DNA of 15,910 nucleotides from JAWVYT01 sp964605205 (lineage in GTDB: Bacteria > Gemmatimonadota > Gemmatimonadetes > Longimicrobiales > RSA9): the NCBI GenBank assembly GCA_964605205.1, contig CAZSBL010000077.1:1-15910 (forward strand), given 5' to 3'. How positions within the stretch are numbered: position 1 is the stretch's first letter; the number at the start of each line of letters is the position of its first letter. The notes under the pieces are model-generated. The model was not told where the DNA came from, did not search any database, and saw nothing but the letters and a program-made list of their open reading frames with translations. A program made the position numbers and the translations under genes. Shown piece after piece: positions 1 to 6,390 of this stretch.

Positions 1-20
1 GGGGGGGGGGGGGGGGGGGG
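1..20. other. Poly-G run at window edge
   Basis: Twenty consecutive G residues open the window and stop abruptly where normal mixed sequence begins. A pure homopolymer exactly at the end of a sequence is typical of two-colour sequencing read-through or an assembly edge, so this is probably not genomic. Confidence 0.7.
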
Positions 21-28
21 ATGAAGGG

Positions 29-58
29 CAGACCGACATTGGGGATTGTCGGAATCTG
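29..58. repeat. Small imperfect hairpin near the left edge
   Basis: CAGACCGACA (29-38) faces TGTCGG (47-52) plus TCTG (55-58), giving a 6-bp stem extended by 4 bp past an AA bulge, with an 8-base loop. No T-run follows, so a terminator role is not supported. It may be the end of a structure belonging to sequence lost at the edge. Confidence 0.25.
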
Positions 59-108
59 GGACGGCGCGCAAAGGTCGGATGAAACCATCCTGCTGGGGGC
101 CCGTACCA

Positions 109-174
109 TCTGATTGTGTCCCCGGGAATTGTTGGTATGGTGAATGACCAACAGGATCCGGCGACACAATCAGA
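109..174. repeat. Long imperfect palindrome, copy 1 of a dispersed repeat
   Basis: The left arm at 109-136 begins TCTGATTGTGTC and ends TGTTGGT. The right arm at 147-174 begins ACCAACAGGATC and ends ACACAATCAGA. The arms pair at about 23 of 28 positions around a 10-base loop. A second copy with nearly the same arms (25 of 28 identical for each arm) lies at 8041-8116. Conserved palindromic arms, an unrelated loop and intergenic location are the properties of REP-like elements mobilised by RAYT (IS200/IS605-related) transposases; no such transposase is in the window, so the mechanism is inferred. As RNA it would fold into a strong hairpin. Confidence 0.75.
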
Positions 175-369
175 GTCCCACGGCCGCCGCCCACCCCCCG
201 CCACGTCCCCGCTACTCACCCCACATCGCCCCTTCCCCCTCCCTTACGTCTCCGTAGGGGAATCGCTGTCCGAATCCCCCTCATCGGTTTCAAGGTTTGC
301 CCCACAGATTCTCGCCCCCTGGGGCCCTACGTTGACGCTACAGGCCACACCACTCCCGGAGGAAGGACC
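175..369 (+). other. Leader region upstream of the tricarboxylate operon
   Basis: This non-coding stretch begins with a C-rich, G-poor tract (about 183-245) and ends in the strong ribosome binding site GGAGGAAGG (359-367) just before the ATG at 370. The operon promoter must lie here or further left, but no convincing -35/-10 pair is visible. TTGACG occurs at 332-337 without a partner box at normal spacing. No riboswitch or leader peptide was recognised. Confidence 0.45.
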
Positions 370-1866
370 ATGGCGACCGTGCAGGCCCCCACCGAGACCA
401 TCACGGCCCACCTGGCCCGCTGGGCAGCGGGCCTCCGCTACGAGCACCTCAGCCAGGCGGCGATCCGCGAGGCCAAACGCTATCTCCTCGACTCCCTGGG
501 CTGCGCCCTCGGTGGCTACCAGCAGGAGGACGTGAAGCTGGCCCTCGCCGTACTCGATGAGATCGCCGGCGACGGCCCGGGCACGGTAATCGGCAACGGG
601 GAGCGGCTGGATGTCGTGTCGGCGTCGCTGGCCAACGCCCTCATGGTCCGCGTCCAGGATTACAACGACATCTACTGGCAGCAGGATCCGTCGCACCCGT
701 CGGACCTGATTCCGGCCGCCGTCGCCGGAGCGGAGCGGGAGGGGCTAAGCGGCCGTGAGCTGATCGTGGGGATCGTCCTGGGCCACGAGCTCGAGATGCG
801 GCTCTGTGAGGCGGCGTTCCCGGGGATCCGGGAGCGGGGTTGGCATCACGCGACCCTGACGGCGTTGGTGTCGCCGGTGGTGGCCGGCCGGATGCTGGGG
901 CTCGGCTGGCAGCAGATCCAGCACGCCATCGGCATCAGCGCGTCCCGGCACGCCACCATGGGTGCCATTACGGCCGGCAAGCTGACGATGATGAAGAATA
1001 CCGGTGACCCGATGGCCACGCAGTCGGGCGTCCTGGCTGCCCTCCTAGCCGAGCGGGGCTATACGGGGCCCGAGCACGTGATCGACGGGAAGGAAGGGCT
1101 CGTCCAGGTGATGGGTCCGGAGTGGAAGCTGGAGGTGCTGACGGACGGGCTCATCGCCGATCAGCTGGCTGGCGACAACGCGTCCGGCGGATCGACTGAC
1201 GGCGGATCGACTGACGGCGGAGCGTCTGACGGCGGGGTGGTTGCCGGCGGGGCGGACGTCGAGTGGCGGATCGAGCGGTGCGGGATGAAGGCGTTCCCCA
1301 CGGAGGCGCTGACCCACGCCCCGATCTCCGCGGTGCTCGATCTGGTGACGGACAACGACCTGGCGCCGGCGGACATCGCGAAGGTCCGGATCCGGTCGCT
1401 GGCGCGGGCCGCCGACATCCTGGCCGACCCCACCAAGTACGACCCGCGGAGCAAGGAGACGGCGGACCACAGTCTCCCGTACGTGATCGCCGCGGCCATC
1501 GTGGACCGCCAGGTGACGCCGAAGCAGTTCACGCAGGAGCGGATCATGAACGACGAGATCCGTGCGCAGCTGAACAAGGTGGAGGTGGTGGCGGACGAGG
1601 AGATCGAAGCGGTCTTCCCGAAGCTGCAGCGGGTCCACGTGACGGTGGTCACGACGGGCGGTCGGGAGCTCGAGAAGCAGCTGGACTACCCGAAGGGTGA
1701 TCCGCGGAACCCACTCACCGACGACGAGATCACGGAGAAGTTCACGGCGCTGGCGGAGCCGATCATGACGGCGGGAGCCCGTGACCGGCTCGTGGACGCG
1801 ATATGGCGGCTGGACGAGCTGGATTCGGTGACGGGCCTGATGGAGCTGACGAAGGCGGATCGATAG
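370..1866 (+). CDS. MmgE/PrpD-family dehydratase (2-methylcitrate / citrate dehydratase-like)
   Basis: 498 residues, a typical full length for the PrpD family (about 450-480) plus a small insertion. Family landmarks are visible: the QDYND segment at 96-100 followed by HPSD at 109-112, a KNTGDP segment replacing the usual K-x-AGD, KAFPTE in the C-terminal half, and DHSLPYVIA at 366-374. Known members dehydrate 2-methylcitrate or citrate to the cis-aconitate, or decarboxylate cis-aconitate. The start is fixed by GGAGGAAGG five to ten bases upstream. It is the first gene of a five-gene unit with an aconitase-like enzyme, a dehydrogenase and a citrate lyase; no PrpB or PrpC is present, so the propionate methylcitrate cycle is not indicated. 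A plausible job is the first dehydration of the acid that the next enzyme rehydrates. An odd Gly/Ser/Thr/Asp-rich insert occupies about residues 270-297. The family is secure; the substrate is unknown. Confidence 0.88.
   Translation: MATVQAPTETITAHLARWAAGLRYEHLSQAAIREAKRYLLDSLGCALGGYQQEDVKLALAVLDEIAGDGPGTVIGNGERLDVVSASLANALMVRVQDYNDIYWQQDPSHPSDLIPAAVAGAEREGLSGRELIVGIVLGHELEMRLCEAAFPGIRERGWHHATLTALVSPVVAGRMLGLGWQQIQHAIGISASRHATMGAITAGKLTMMKNTGDPMATQSGVLAALLAERGYTGPEHVIDGKEGLVQVMGPEWKLEVLTDGLIADQLAGDNASGGSTDGGSTDGGASDGGVVAGGADVEWRIERCGMKAFPTEALTHAPISAVLDLVTDNDLAPADIAKVRIRSLARAADILADPTKYDPRSKETADHSLPYVIAAAIVDRQVTPKQFTQERIMNDEIRAQLNKVEVVADEEIEAVFPKLQRVHVTVVTTGGRELEKQLDYPKGDPRNPLTDDEITEKFTALAEPIMTAGARDRLVDAIWRLDELDSVTGLMELTKADR
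1186..1230 (+). repeat. Three 15-bp tandem repeats inside the dehydratase gene
   Basis: Two exact copies of GGCGGATCGACTGAC (1186-1200, 1201-1215) are followed by a third with two changes (GGCGGAGCGTCTGAC, 1216-1230). They keep frame and encode GGSTD-GGSTD-GGASD, residues 273-287, within a longer glycine-rich insert that PrpD proteins normally lack. The insert is probably a flexible surface loop created by slippage. Confidence 0.85.
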
Positions 1867-1932
1867 CGTGGCGAGAGGCCTCCGGGCCGACGGTCTCGGA
1901 GCGGGCGTACAGACAGGAGCCAGGAGGCACCG

Positions 1933-3882
1933 ATGGGTGCGACAGCAGTCGAGAAGATCGCCCGGGCCCACATGGTGGAGGGGCCGGACCGCCCCCTGAA
2001 GCCGGGCGACATGGTGGTGCTGCGGCCCCGTCACGTCCTGACGCACGACAACACGGCCCCGGTGATGACGAAGTTCGCGCGCATCGGTGTGGAGCAGGTG
2101 GCCGACCCTCGCCAGCCGGTGGTGGTGCTGGACCACGACATCCAGAACCGGAGCGAGGAGAACCTGGCCAAGTACACCCGGATCCGGACGTTCTGTCGTG
2201 AACATGGGCTGGACTTCCACCCCGCGGGGACGGGGATCGGGCACCAGATCATGGTGGAGCGCGGCTACGCGCAGCCCGGGTGGCTGGTGGTGGCAAGCGA
2301 CTCGCACGCGAACACGTACGGGGCGGTAGGTGCGTTGGGCACGCCGGTGGTCCGGACCGATGCCGCGGCGATCTGGGCCACGGGGCAGTTCTGGTGGTCG
2401 ATCCCCCGGACGGTGCAGGTGGTGCTGGAGGGGGAGCTCCAACCCGGTGTGAGCGGGAAGGACCTGATCCTGACGCTGTGCGGGCTCTACAACCAGGGCG
2501 AGGTGCTCAACGCCGCCGTGGAGTTCGCGGGCCCCGGCGTCGCCTCGCTGGACATGGCGGCCCGGATGACCGTGGCGAACATGACCACGGAGTGGGGCGC
2601 GTTGGTGGGGTGGTTCCCGGTGGACGACATCACCGTCGCCTACCTGCGGGAGCGGAAGGCGCGACTCGAGGCCGCCGATCACCGCCGCATCAGGAAGGAC
2701 CACCTGGCGGAGTGGGCGTCCGACCCGCCGGCACCGGATCCCGACGCGGAGTACGCGGCGAGGATCACCGTGGACCTGACGCGGGTGACGCCGTACCTGG
2801 CGGGCCCCGACAGCGTACAGGTCGCGCGCAGCGTGGCGGCGGCGGAAGCCGACGAGATCCCGATCCACAAGGCGTACCTGCTGTCGTGCGTGAACGGCCG
2901 GTTGGAAGATCTGGAGACGGCGGCTGCGGTGGTGCGGGGGAAGCGGGTGGCGGAGAGCGTCGAGTTCTACGTGGCCGCGGCGAGCCGCGAGATCCAGGAC
3001 AAGGCGGAGGCCAGCGGTGCCTGGCCGGACCTGCTGGAAGCGGGCGCGACCCCGCTCCCGCCGGGGTGCGGCCCGTGCATCGGGCTCGGCGCCGGGCTGC
3101 TGGAGCCGGGGGAGGTCGCCATCTCTGCCACGAACCGGAACTTCAAGGGTCGCATGGGCTCCCGGGACGCCGAGGTCTATCTGGCGAGCCCGGCAGTGGT
3201 GGCCCGCTCCGCGCTGGCCGGGCGGATCACGACACAGAACGGCGGGGACGGGGCACCGGCGTACGCGCTGGAGCTACTGGGGGGGCCGGAGTCCGGGGCC
3301 GAAGAAGTCGAGATCATGGACGGGTTCCCGGCCGAGGTCGAGGGCCGGCTGGTCTTCGTCCCCCGGGAGAACCTGAATACCGACGGGATCTACGGGAAGG
3401 ACTACACCTACCGGGAGCTCGACGCGGACGAGATGGCCGAGGTGGTGATGGCCAACTACGACCCGTCGTTCGCCGAGAGGACGGAGGCGGGCGACATCCT
3501 GGTAGGCACCCGCAACTTCGGCACGGGCTCGAGCCGGGAGCAGGCGGCCACGGCGCTCCAGGCGAAGGGGATCCGGCTGGTGATCGCCGAGAGCCTCTCG
3601 CAGACGTACCAGCGCAACGCGTTCAACAACGGCTTCATCTGCCTCGAATGCCCGGGCCTGGTCCACGCACTGGAGGCGGAGCTGTCGGACGAGGTGGAGG
3701 CCGGGGCGCTGACCATCATCCCCGGCGACGAGTTGACCGTCGATTTCCGGCGGGGCCAGGCCGTGTGGCGGGGAGAGAGCTACCGGTTCCCGCCACTGGA
3801 CACGGTGCCACAGGCGCTGGTGGTGGCGGGTGGTGTGGAGGCGCAGGTGCGGGGGAAGGGTGAGGGGAAGGGTGAGGGGTAG
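1933..3882 (+). CDS. Single-chain aconitase-superfamily hydratase, homoaconitase-like
   Basis: 649 residues carrying both the large (catalytic) and small (swivel) modules that most bacterial LeuC/LeuD and LysT/LysU enzymes keep on two chains. Large module, about 1-435: SDSHANTYGAVGALGT near 122, the [4Fe-4S] ligands Cys319 (LLSCVNGR), Cys379 and Cys382 (PGCGPC), then GSRDAEVYLASP near 409. Swivel module, about 460-640: NLNTDGIYGKDYTY at 480-493, ANYDPSF at 507-513, and FGTGSSREQAATAL at 529-542 with the catalytic-loop serine and arginine. The NTDGIY-x-K-x-TY and NYDPxF motifs resemble, from memory, fungal Lys4-type homoaconitase more than LeuD or AcnA. It would hydrate a cis-aconitate-type acid to the isocitrate-type isomer. 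The start follows AGGAGG. The C terminus is a repetitive GKGEGKGEG tail, probably non-functional. Alternatives are aconitase or isopropylmalate isomerase activity; the superfamily is certain, the substrate is not. Confidence 0.87.
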   Translation: MGATAVEKIARAHMVEGPDRPLKPGDMVVLRPRHVLTHDNTAPVMTKFARIGVEQVADPRQPVVVLDHDIQNRSEENLAKYTRIRTFCREHGLDFHPAGTGIGHQIMVERGYAQPGWLVVASDSHANTYGAVGALGTPVVRTDAAAIWATGQFWWSIPRTVQVVLEGELQPGVSGKDLILTLCGLYNQGEVLNAAVEFAGPGVASLDMAARMTVANMTTEWGALVGWFPVDDITVAYLRERKARLEAADHRRIRKDHLAEWASDPPAPDPDAEYAARITVDLTRVTPYLAGPDSVQVARSVAAAEADEIPIHKAYLLSCVNGRLEDLETAAAVVRGKRVAESVEFYVAAASREIQDKAEASGAWPDLLEAGATPLPPGCGPCIGLGAGLLEPGEVAISATNRNFKGRMGSRDAEVYLASPAVVARSALAGRITTQNGGDGAPAYALELLGGPESGAEEVEIMDGFPAEVEGRLVFVPRENLNTDGIYGKDYTYRELDADEMAEVVMANYDPSFAERTEAGDILVGTRNFGTGSSREQAATALQAKGIRLVIAESLSQTYQRNAFNNGFICLECPGLVHALEAELSDEVEAGALTIIPGDELTVDFRRGQAVWRGESYRFPPLDTVPQALVVAGGVEAQVRGKGEGKGEG

Positions 3883-3950
3883 CTGTGGAAGGTTGAGGTT
3901 AGAGGGCGAGGGCTAGGGCAAAGGAACAGGCGAAAGGGCTTAAGGGGGCC
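3852..3950 (+). repeat. Purine-rich tandem repeat and G-rich spacer
   Basis: GGGGAAGGGTGA is repeated exactly at 3852-3863 and 3864-3875. It encodes the GKGEGKGEG tail of the hydratase and runs into its stop codon. The purine-rich, almost C-free character continues through the 68-base spacer with degenerate GAGGTTAGAGGG / GAGGGCTAGGG units up to the AAGGGGG ribosome binding site of the next gene. The coding tail looks like a repeat that has grown across the original stop. Confidence 0.7.
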
Positions 3951-5153
3951 ATGAGAACAGTCGTATCGATGCCGGGTGACGGGATCGGCAAGGTGGTGTT
4001 GCCGGAAGCGATCCGGGTGCTGGACGCGGTGGGCTTCGAGGCGGAGTACGTGCACGGAGACATCGGGTGGGAGTTCTGGATCGCCGAGGGGAACGCGCTG
4101 CCGGAGCGGACGGTGGAGCTGCTGGCAGAGCACAAGCTGGGGCTTTTCGGGGCCATCACGTCGAAGCCGAAGGACGAGGCGGCGGCGGAGCTCGGGCCGG
4201 AGCTGCGGGACCAGGGGTACGTCTACTACAGCCCCATCGTAGGGCTGCGACAGCGGTTCGACCTGGACGTCTGTATCCGGCCGTGCCGGTCGTTCCCGGG
4301 CAACCCGCTGAACTTCGTGCGCCAGACGGTGGGCCGGGATCTCGACGAGCCCGAGGTGGACGTGGCGGTCTTCCGCCAGAACACGGAAGGGCTGTACGGC
4401 GGGGTGGAGTGGACGAACCCGCCGGAGCACGTCCTGGACGCCCTCGGCACCCACCCGAAGTTCAAGCGGTTCGCCGACACGCCGGCGGAGGACCTGGCCA
4501 TCTCGAGCCGGATCTTCACTCGTCGGGCGTGTAACCGGATCGTGCGGGCGGCGTTCGAGTACGCGAAGAAGCACGGCTACGGGAGCGTCACCATCTGCGA
4601 GAAGCCGAACGTGCTCCGCGAGACGTCCGGGATGCTGGAGGAGGAGGCGCGGAAGGTCCATGCCGACTTCCCGGAGATCCAGCGCTGGTCGACCAATATC
4701 GATGCCCAGATGATGTGGCTCACGAAGAACCCGGAGGACTACGGCGTCATCGTGGCCGGGAACATGTTCGGTGACATCGTGAGCGACGCCTTCGCGGGGC
4801 TGGTCGGCGGCCTGGGCTTCGCGTGCTCGGGCAATATCGGCGATGAGGTGGCGGTCTTCGAGCCGACCCACGGCAGCGCGCCGAAGTACGAGGCGCTGGA
4901 CCCGCCGATCGTGAACCCCATCGCCATGGTCCTTTCCGCCGCCATGATGCTGGACCACGTGGGCGAGACGGAGAAGGCGGAGCGGGTCCGGAAGGCGGTG
5001 GCGAAGGTCGTGGCCGACGGCGAGGTCCGGACCTACGACATGATGCGGATCTCCGGCGGGCCCGATGCCATCGCGCAGGGCGCGGCCACCACCATCGAGG
5101 CCACCGACGCCATCATCGCGGCCCTCGGCGCGCCGGTGGGCGCGGGGGCGTAG
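3951..5153 (+). CDS. Isocitrate/isopropylmalate-family dehydrogenase, NADP-type, substrate uncertain
   Basis: 400 residues of the metal-dependent beta-decarboxylating dehydrogenase family, which oxidises and decarboxylates isocitrate, homoisocitrate, isopropylmalate or tartrate. Visible active-site elements: Arg110 and Arg113 (CIRPCRSFPG), Tyr149 (RQNTEGLY), Lys218 (CEKPNVL), and the metal aspartates Asp251, Asp275 and Asp279 (NMFGDIVSD). The cofactor loop reads HGSAPKY with Lys312-Tyr313, and later Tyr362-x3-Arg366; these match the Lys344-Tyr345 and Tyr391/Arg395 set that makes E. coli Icd NADP-specific, whereas NAD enzymes have Asp there. The phosphorylatable Ser-x-Asn isocitrate motif of Icd is missing: the segment goes directly from YYSPIV to GLRQRFDL. 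So an acid other than isocitrate is plausible, for instance homoisocitrate. It lies between the homoaconitase-like hydratase and the lyase and stops five bases before the next start. Confidence 0.86.
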   Translation: MRTVVSMPGDGIGKVVLPEAIRVLDAVGFEAEYVHGDIGWEFWIAEGNALPERTVELLAEHKLGLFGAITSKPKDEAAAELGPELRDQGYVYYSPIVGLRQRFDLDVCIRPCRSFPGNPLNFVRQTVGRDLDEPEVDVAVFRQNTEGLYGGVEWTNPPEHVLDALGTHPKFKRFADTPAEDLAISSRIFTRRACNRIVRAAFEYAKKHGYGSVTICEKPNVLRETSGMLEEEARKVHADFPEIQRWSTNIDAQMMWLTKNPEDYGVIVAGNMFGDIVSDAFAGLVGGLGFACSGNIGDEVAVFEPTHGSAPKYEALDPPIVNPIAMVLSAAMMLDHVGETEKAERVRKAVAKVVADGEVRTYDMMRISGGPDAIAQGAATTIEATDAIIAALGAPVGAGA

Positions 5154-5157
5154 CGGC

Positions 5158-6390
5158 ATGGCGCCGGACAGCCGGGGCGAGGCAGGTCGGTCGGGCGACG
5201 ACGTCCGGTCCGACCTGCACGTCGCCATCGAGCCGGGCGACGGCTTGGAGGTGACGGTCGCCTCGAAGGTGGACGCCATGTACGGCGACGCCATCCGGGC
5301 CACGGTGGCCGGCGCCCTGGAGGCGCTGGGTGTGACCGACGCCCGGGTCACCGTGGACGACAAGGGCGCGCTGGACTGGGTCATGGCGGCACGACTGGAG
5401 GCCGCGGCCCGGGCCGCGGGGTGGGTCGGGGACGAGGTTGCAGCGGCGGCGCCGCTCCCGGGCACCGGGGGCGTCGAGTTCCCGGCGACGGAGCGTCACC
5501 GGCTCCGTCGCTCCCGGCTCTACCTCCCGGGCAACGAGCCGAAGTTCATGCTCAACGCGGGGCTGCACCGCCCCGACGGCGTGATCCTGGACCTGGAGGA
5601 CAGCGTGCACCCGGACGCGAAGGCGGCGGCCCGGATCCTGGTGAAGCACGCCCTCGGGTCGGTGGACTTCGGGCCGGCGGAGCGGATGGTTCGGATCAAC
5701 CAGCTCCCGCTGGGGATCGAGGACCTGGAGGCCGTGGTCCCCCGGGGCCCGAACCTGATCCTGATCCCGAAGGTGGAGAGCCCGGACACGGTCTCGGAGG
5801 TGGCCAACGTCGTCGCCGGGGTGCAGCGGGACTACGGGCTCGACCCGGCGTCCCGGCCGGTGTGGCTGATGCCGATCCTGGAGTCGGCGCTGGGGCTGGA
5901 ACGGGCGTACGCCATCGCGTCGGCTCACGAGAGCGTGGTGGCGTTGACCATCGGGCTGGAGGATTACACGGCGGACCTGGGCGTGGTGAAGACGGCCACG
6001 GGCGAAGAGAGCGAGTGGGCCCGGCGGCGGCTGGTGAACGCCGCCCACGCGGCGAATGTCCAGGCCATCGACAGCGTCTACGGCGATGTGGCCGATGCGG
6101 AAGGGCTCCTGGCCTGGGGCCGGCGGGCGCGGGCCATGGGGTTCACCGGTATGGGGTGCGTGCACCCGCGGCAGATCCGGGTGATCCACGAGGCGTTCGC
6201 GCCGTCGCCGGAGGAGTTGGAGAAGGCGGAGCGGATCGTGGCGGCGTTCCGTGAGGCCGAGGCGAAGGGGCTCGGGGTGGTGAGCCTGGGGAGCAAGATG
6301 ATCGATCCGCCGGTGGTGCTCCGGGCCCGGCGGCTGGTGGAGCACGCCCGGCAGATGGGGCTGATCGAGGAGGAGGGGGCCGACGCATGA
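5158..6390 (+). CDS. Fused citrate lyase gamma-beta protein (CitD acyl carrier domain + CitE lyase domain)
   Basis: 410 residues. The N-terminal part, about 15-95, matches the citrate lyase acyl carrier protein CitD: YGDAIR near 41 and VDDKGAL near 64, as in free-standing CitD. From about residue 118 it matches CitE over its full length: RRSRLYLPGNEP, LDLEDSV, RMVRIN, LIPKVES, the late HPRQI motif and GLGVVSLGSKMID. In canonical citrate lyase the carrier holds acetyl- and then citryl-thioester and the beta subunit cleaves citryl-ACP to acetyl-ACP and oxaloacetate. In most bacteria these are separate genes. The phosphoribosyl-dephospho-CoA serine of CitD falls in a region where alignment is ambiguous; Ser in RSGDD or in VRSDL are candidates. 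ATG 5158 is chosen because upstream in-frame starts lie inside the previous gene. The product may act on a different citrate-like acid. Confidence 0.9.
   Translation: MAPDSRGEAGRSGDDVRSDLHVAIEPGDGLEVTVASKVDAMYGDAIRATVAGALEALGVTDARVTVDDKGALDWVMAARLEAAARAAGWVGDEVAAAAPLPGTGGVEFPATERHRLRRSRLYLPGNEPKFMLNAGLHRPDGVILDLEDSVHPDAKAAARILVKHALGSVDFGPAERMVRINQLPLGIEDLEAVVPRGPNLILIPKVESPDTVSEVANVVAGVQRDYGLDPASRPVWLMPILESALGLERAYAIASAHESVVALTIGLEDYTADLGVVKTATGEESEWARRRLVNAAHAANVQAIDSVYGDVADAEGLLAWGRRARAMGFTGMGCVHPRQIRVIHEAFAPSPEELEKAERIVAAFREAEAKGLGVVSLGSKMIDPPVVLRARRLVEHARQMGLIEEEGADA

Noticed and set aside
332..337. TTGACG as a -35 box for the operon
   Set aside because: No -10-like hexamer appears at 16-18 bases spacing; the sequence there is C/G-rich.
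1045..2868. Long open frame on the minus strand (about 600 codons)
   Set aside because: It lies antisense to the well supported dehydratase and hydratase, is Arg/His/Pro-rich with no recognisable domain, and is expected from high-GC codon bias.
370..3882. Propionate methylcitrate cycle (prp) operon
   Set aside because: PrpB and PrpC are absent, and the neighbouring dehydrogenase cannot oxidise 2-methylisocitrate, whose hydroxyl carbon is tertiary.
3780..5465. Antisense frame across the dehydrogenase
   Set aside because: The plus strand has all family motifs there; the minus frame has no domain and is a GC-rich shadow.
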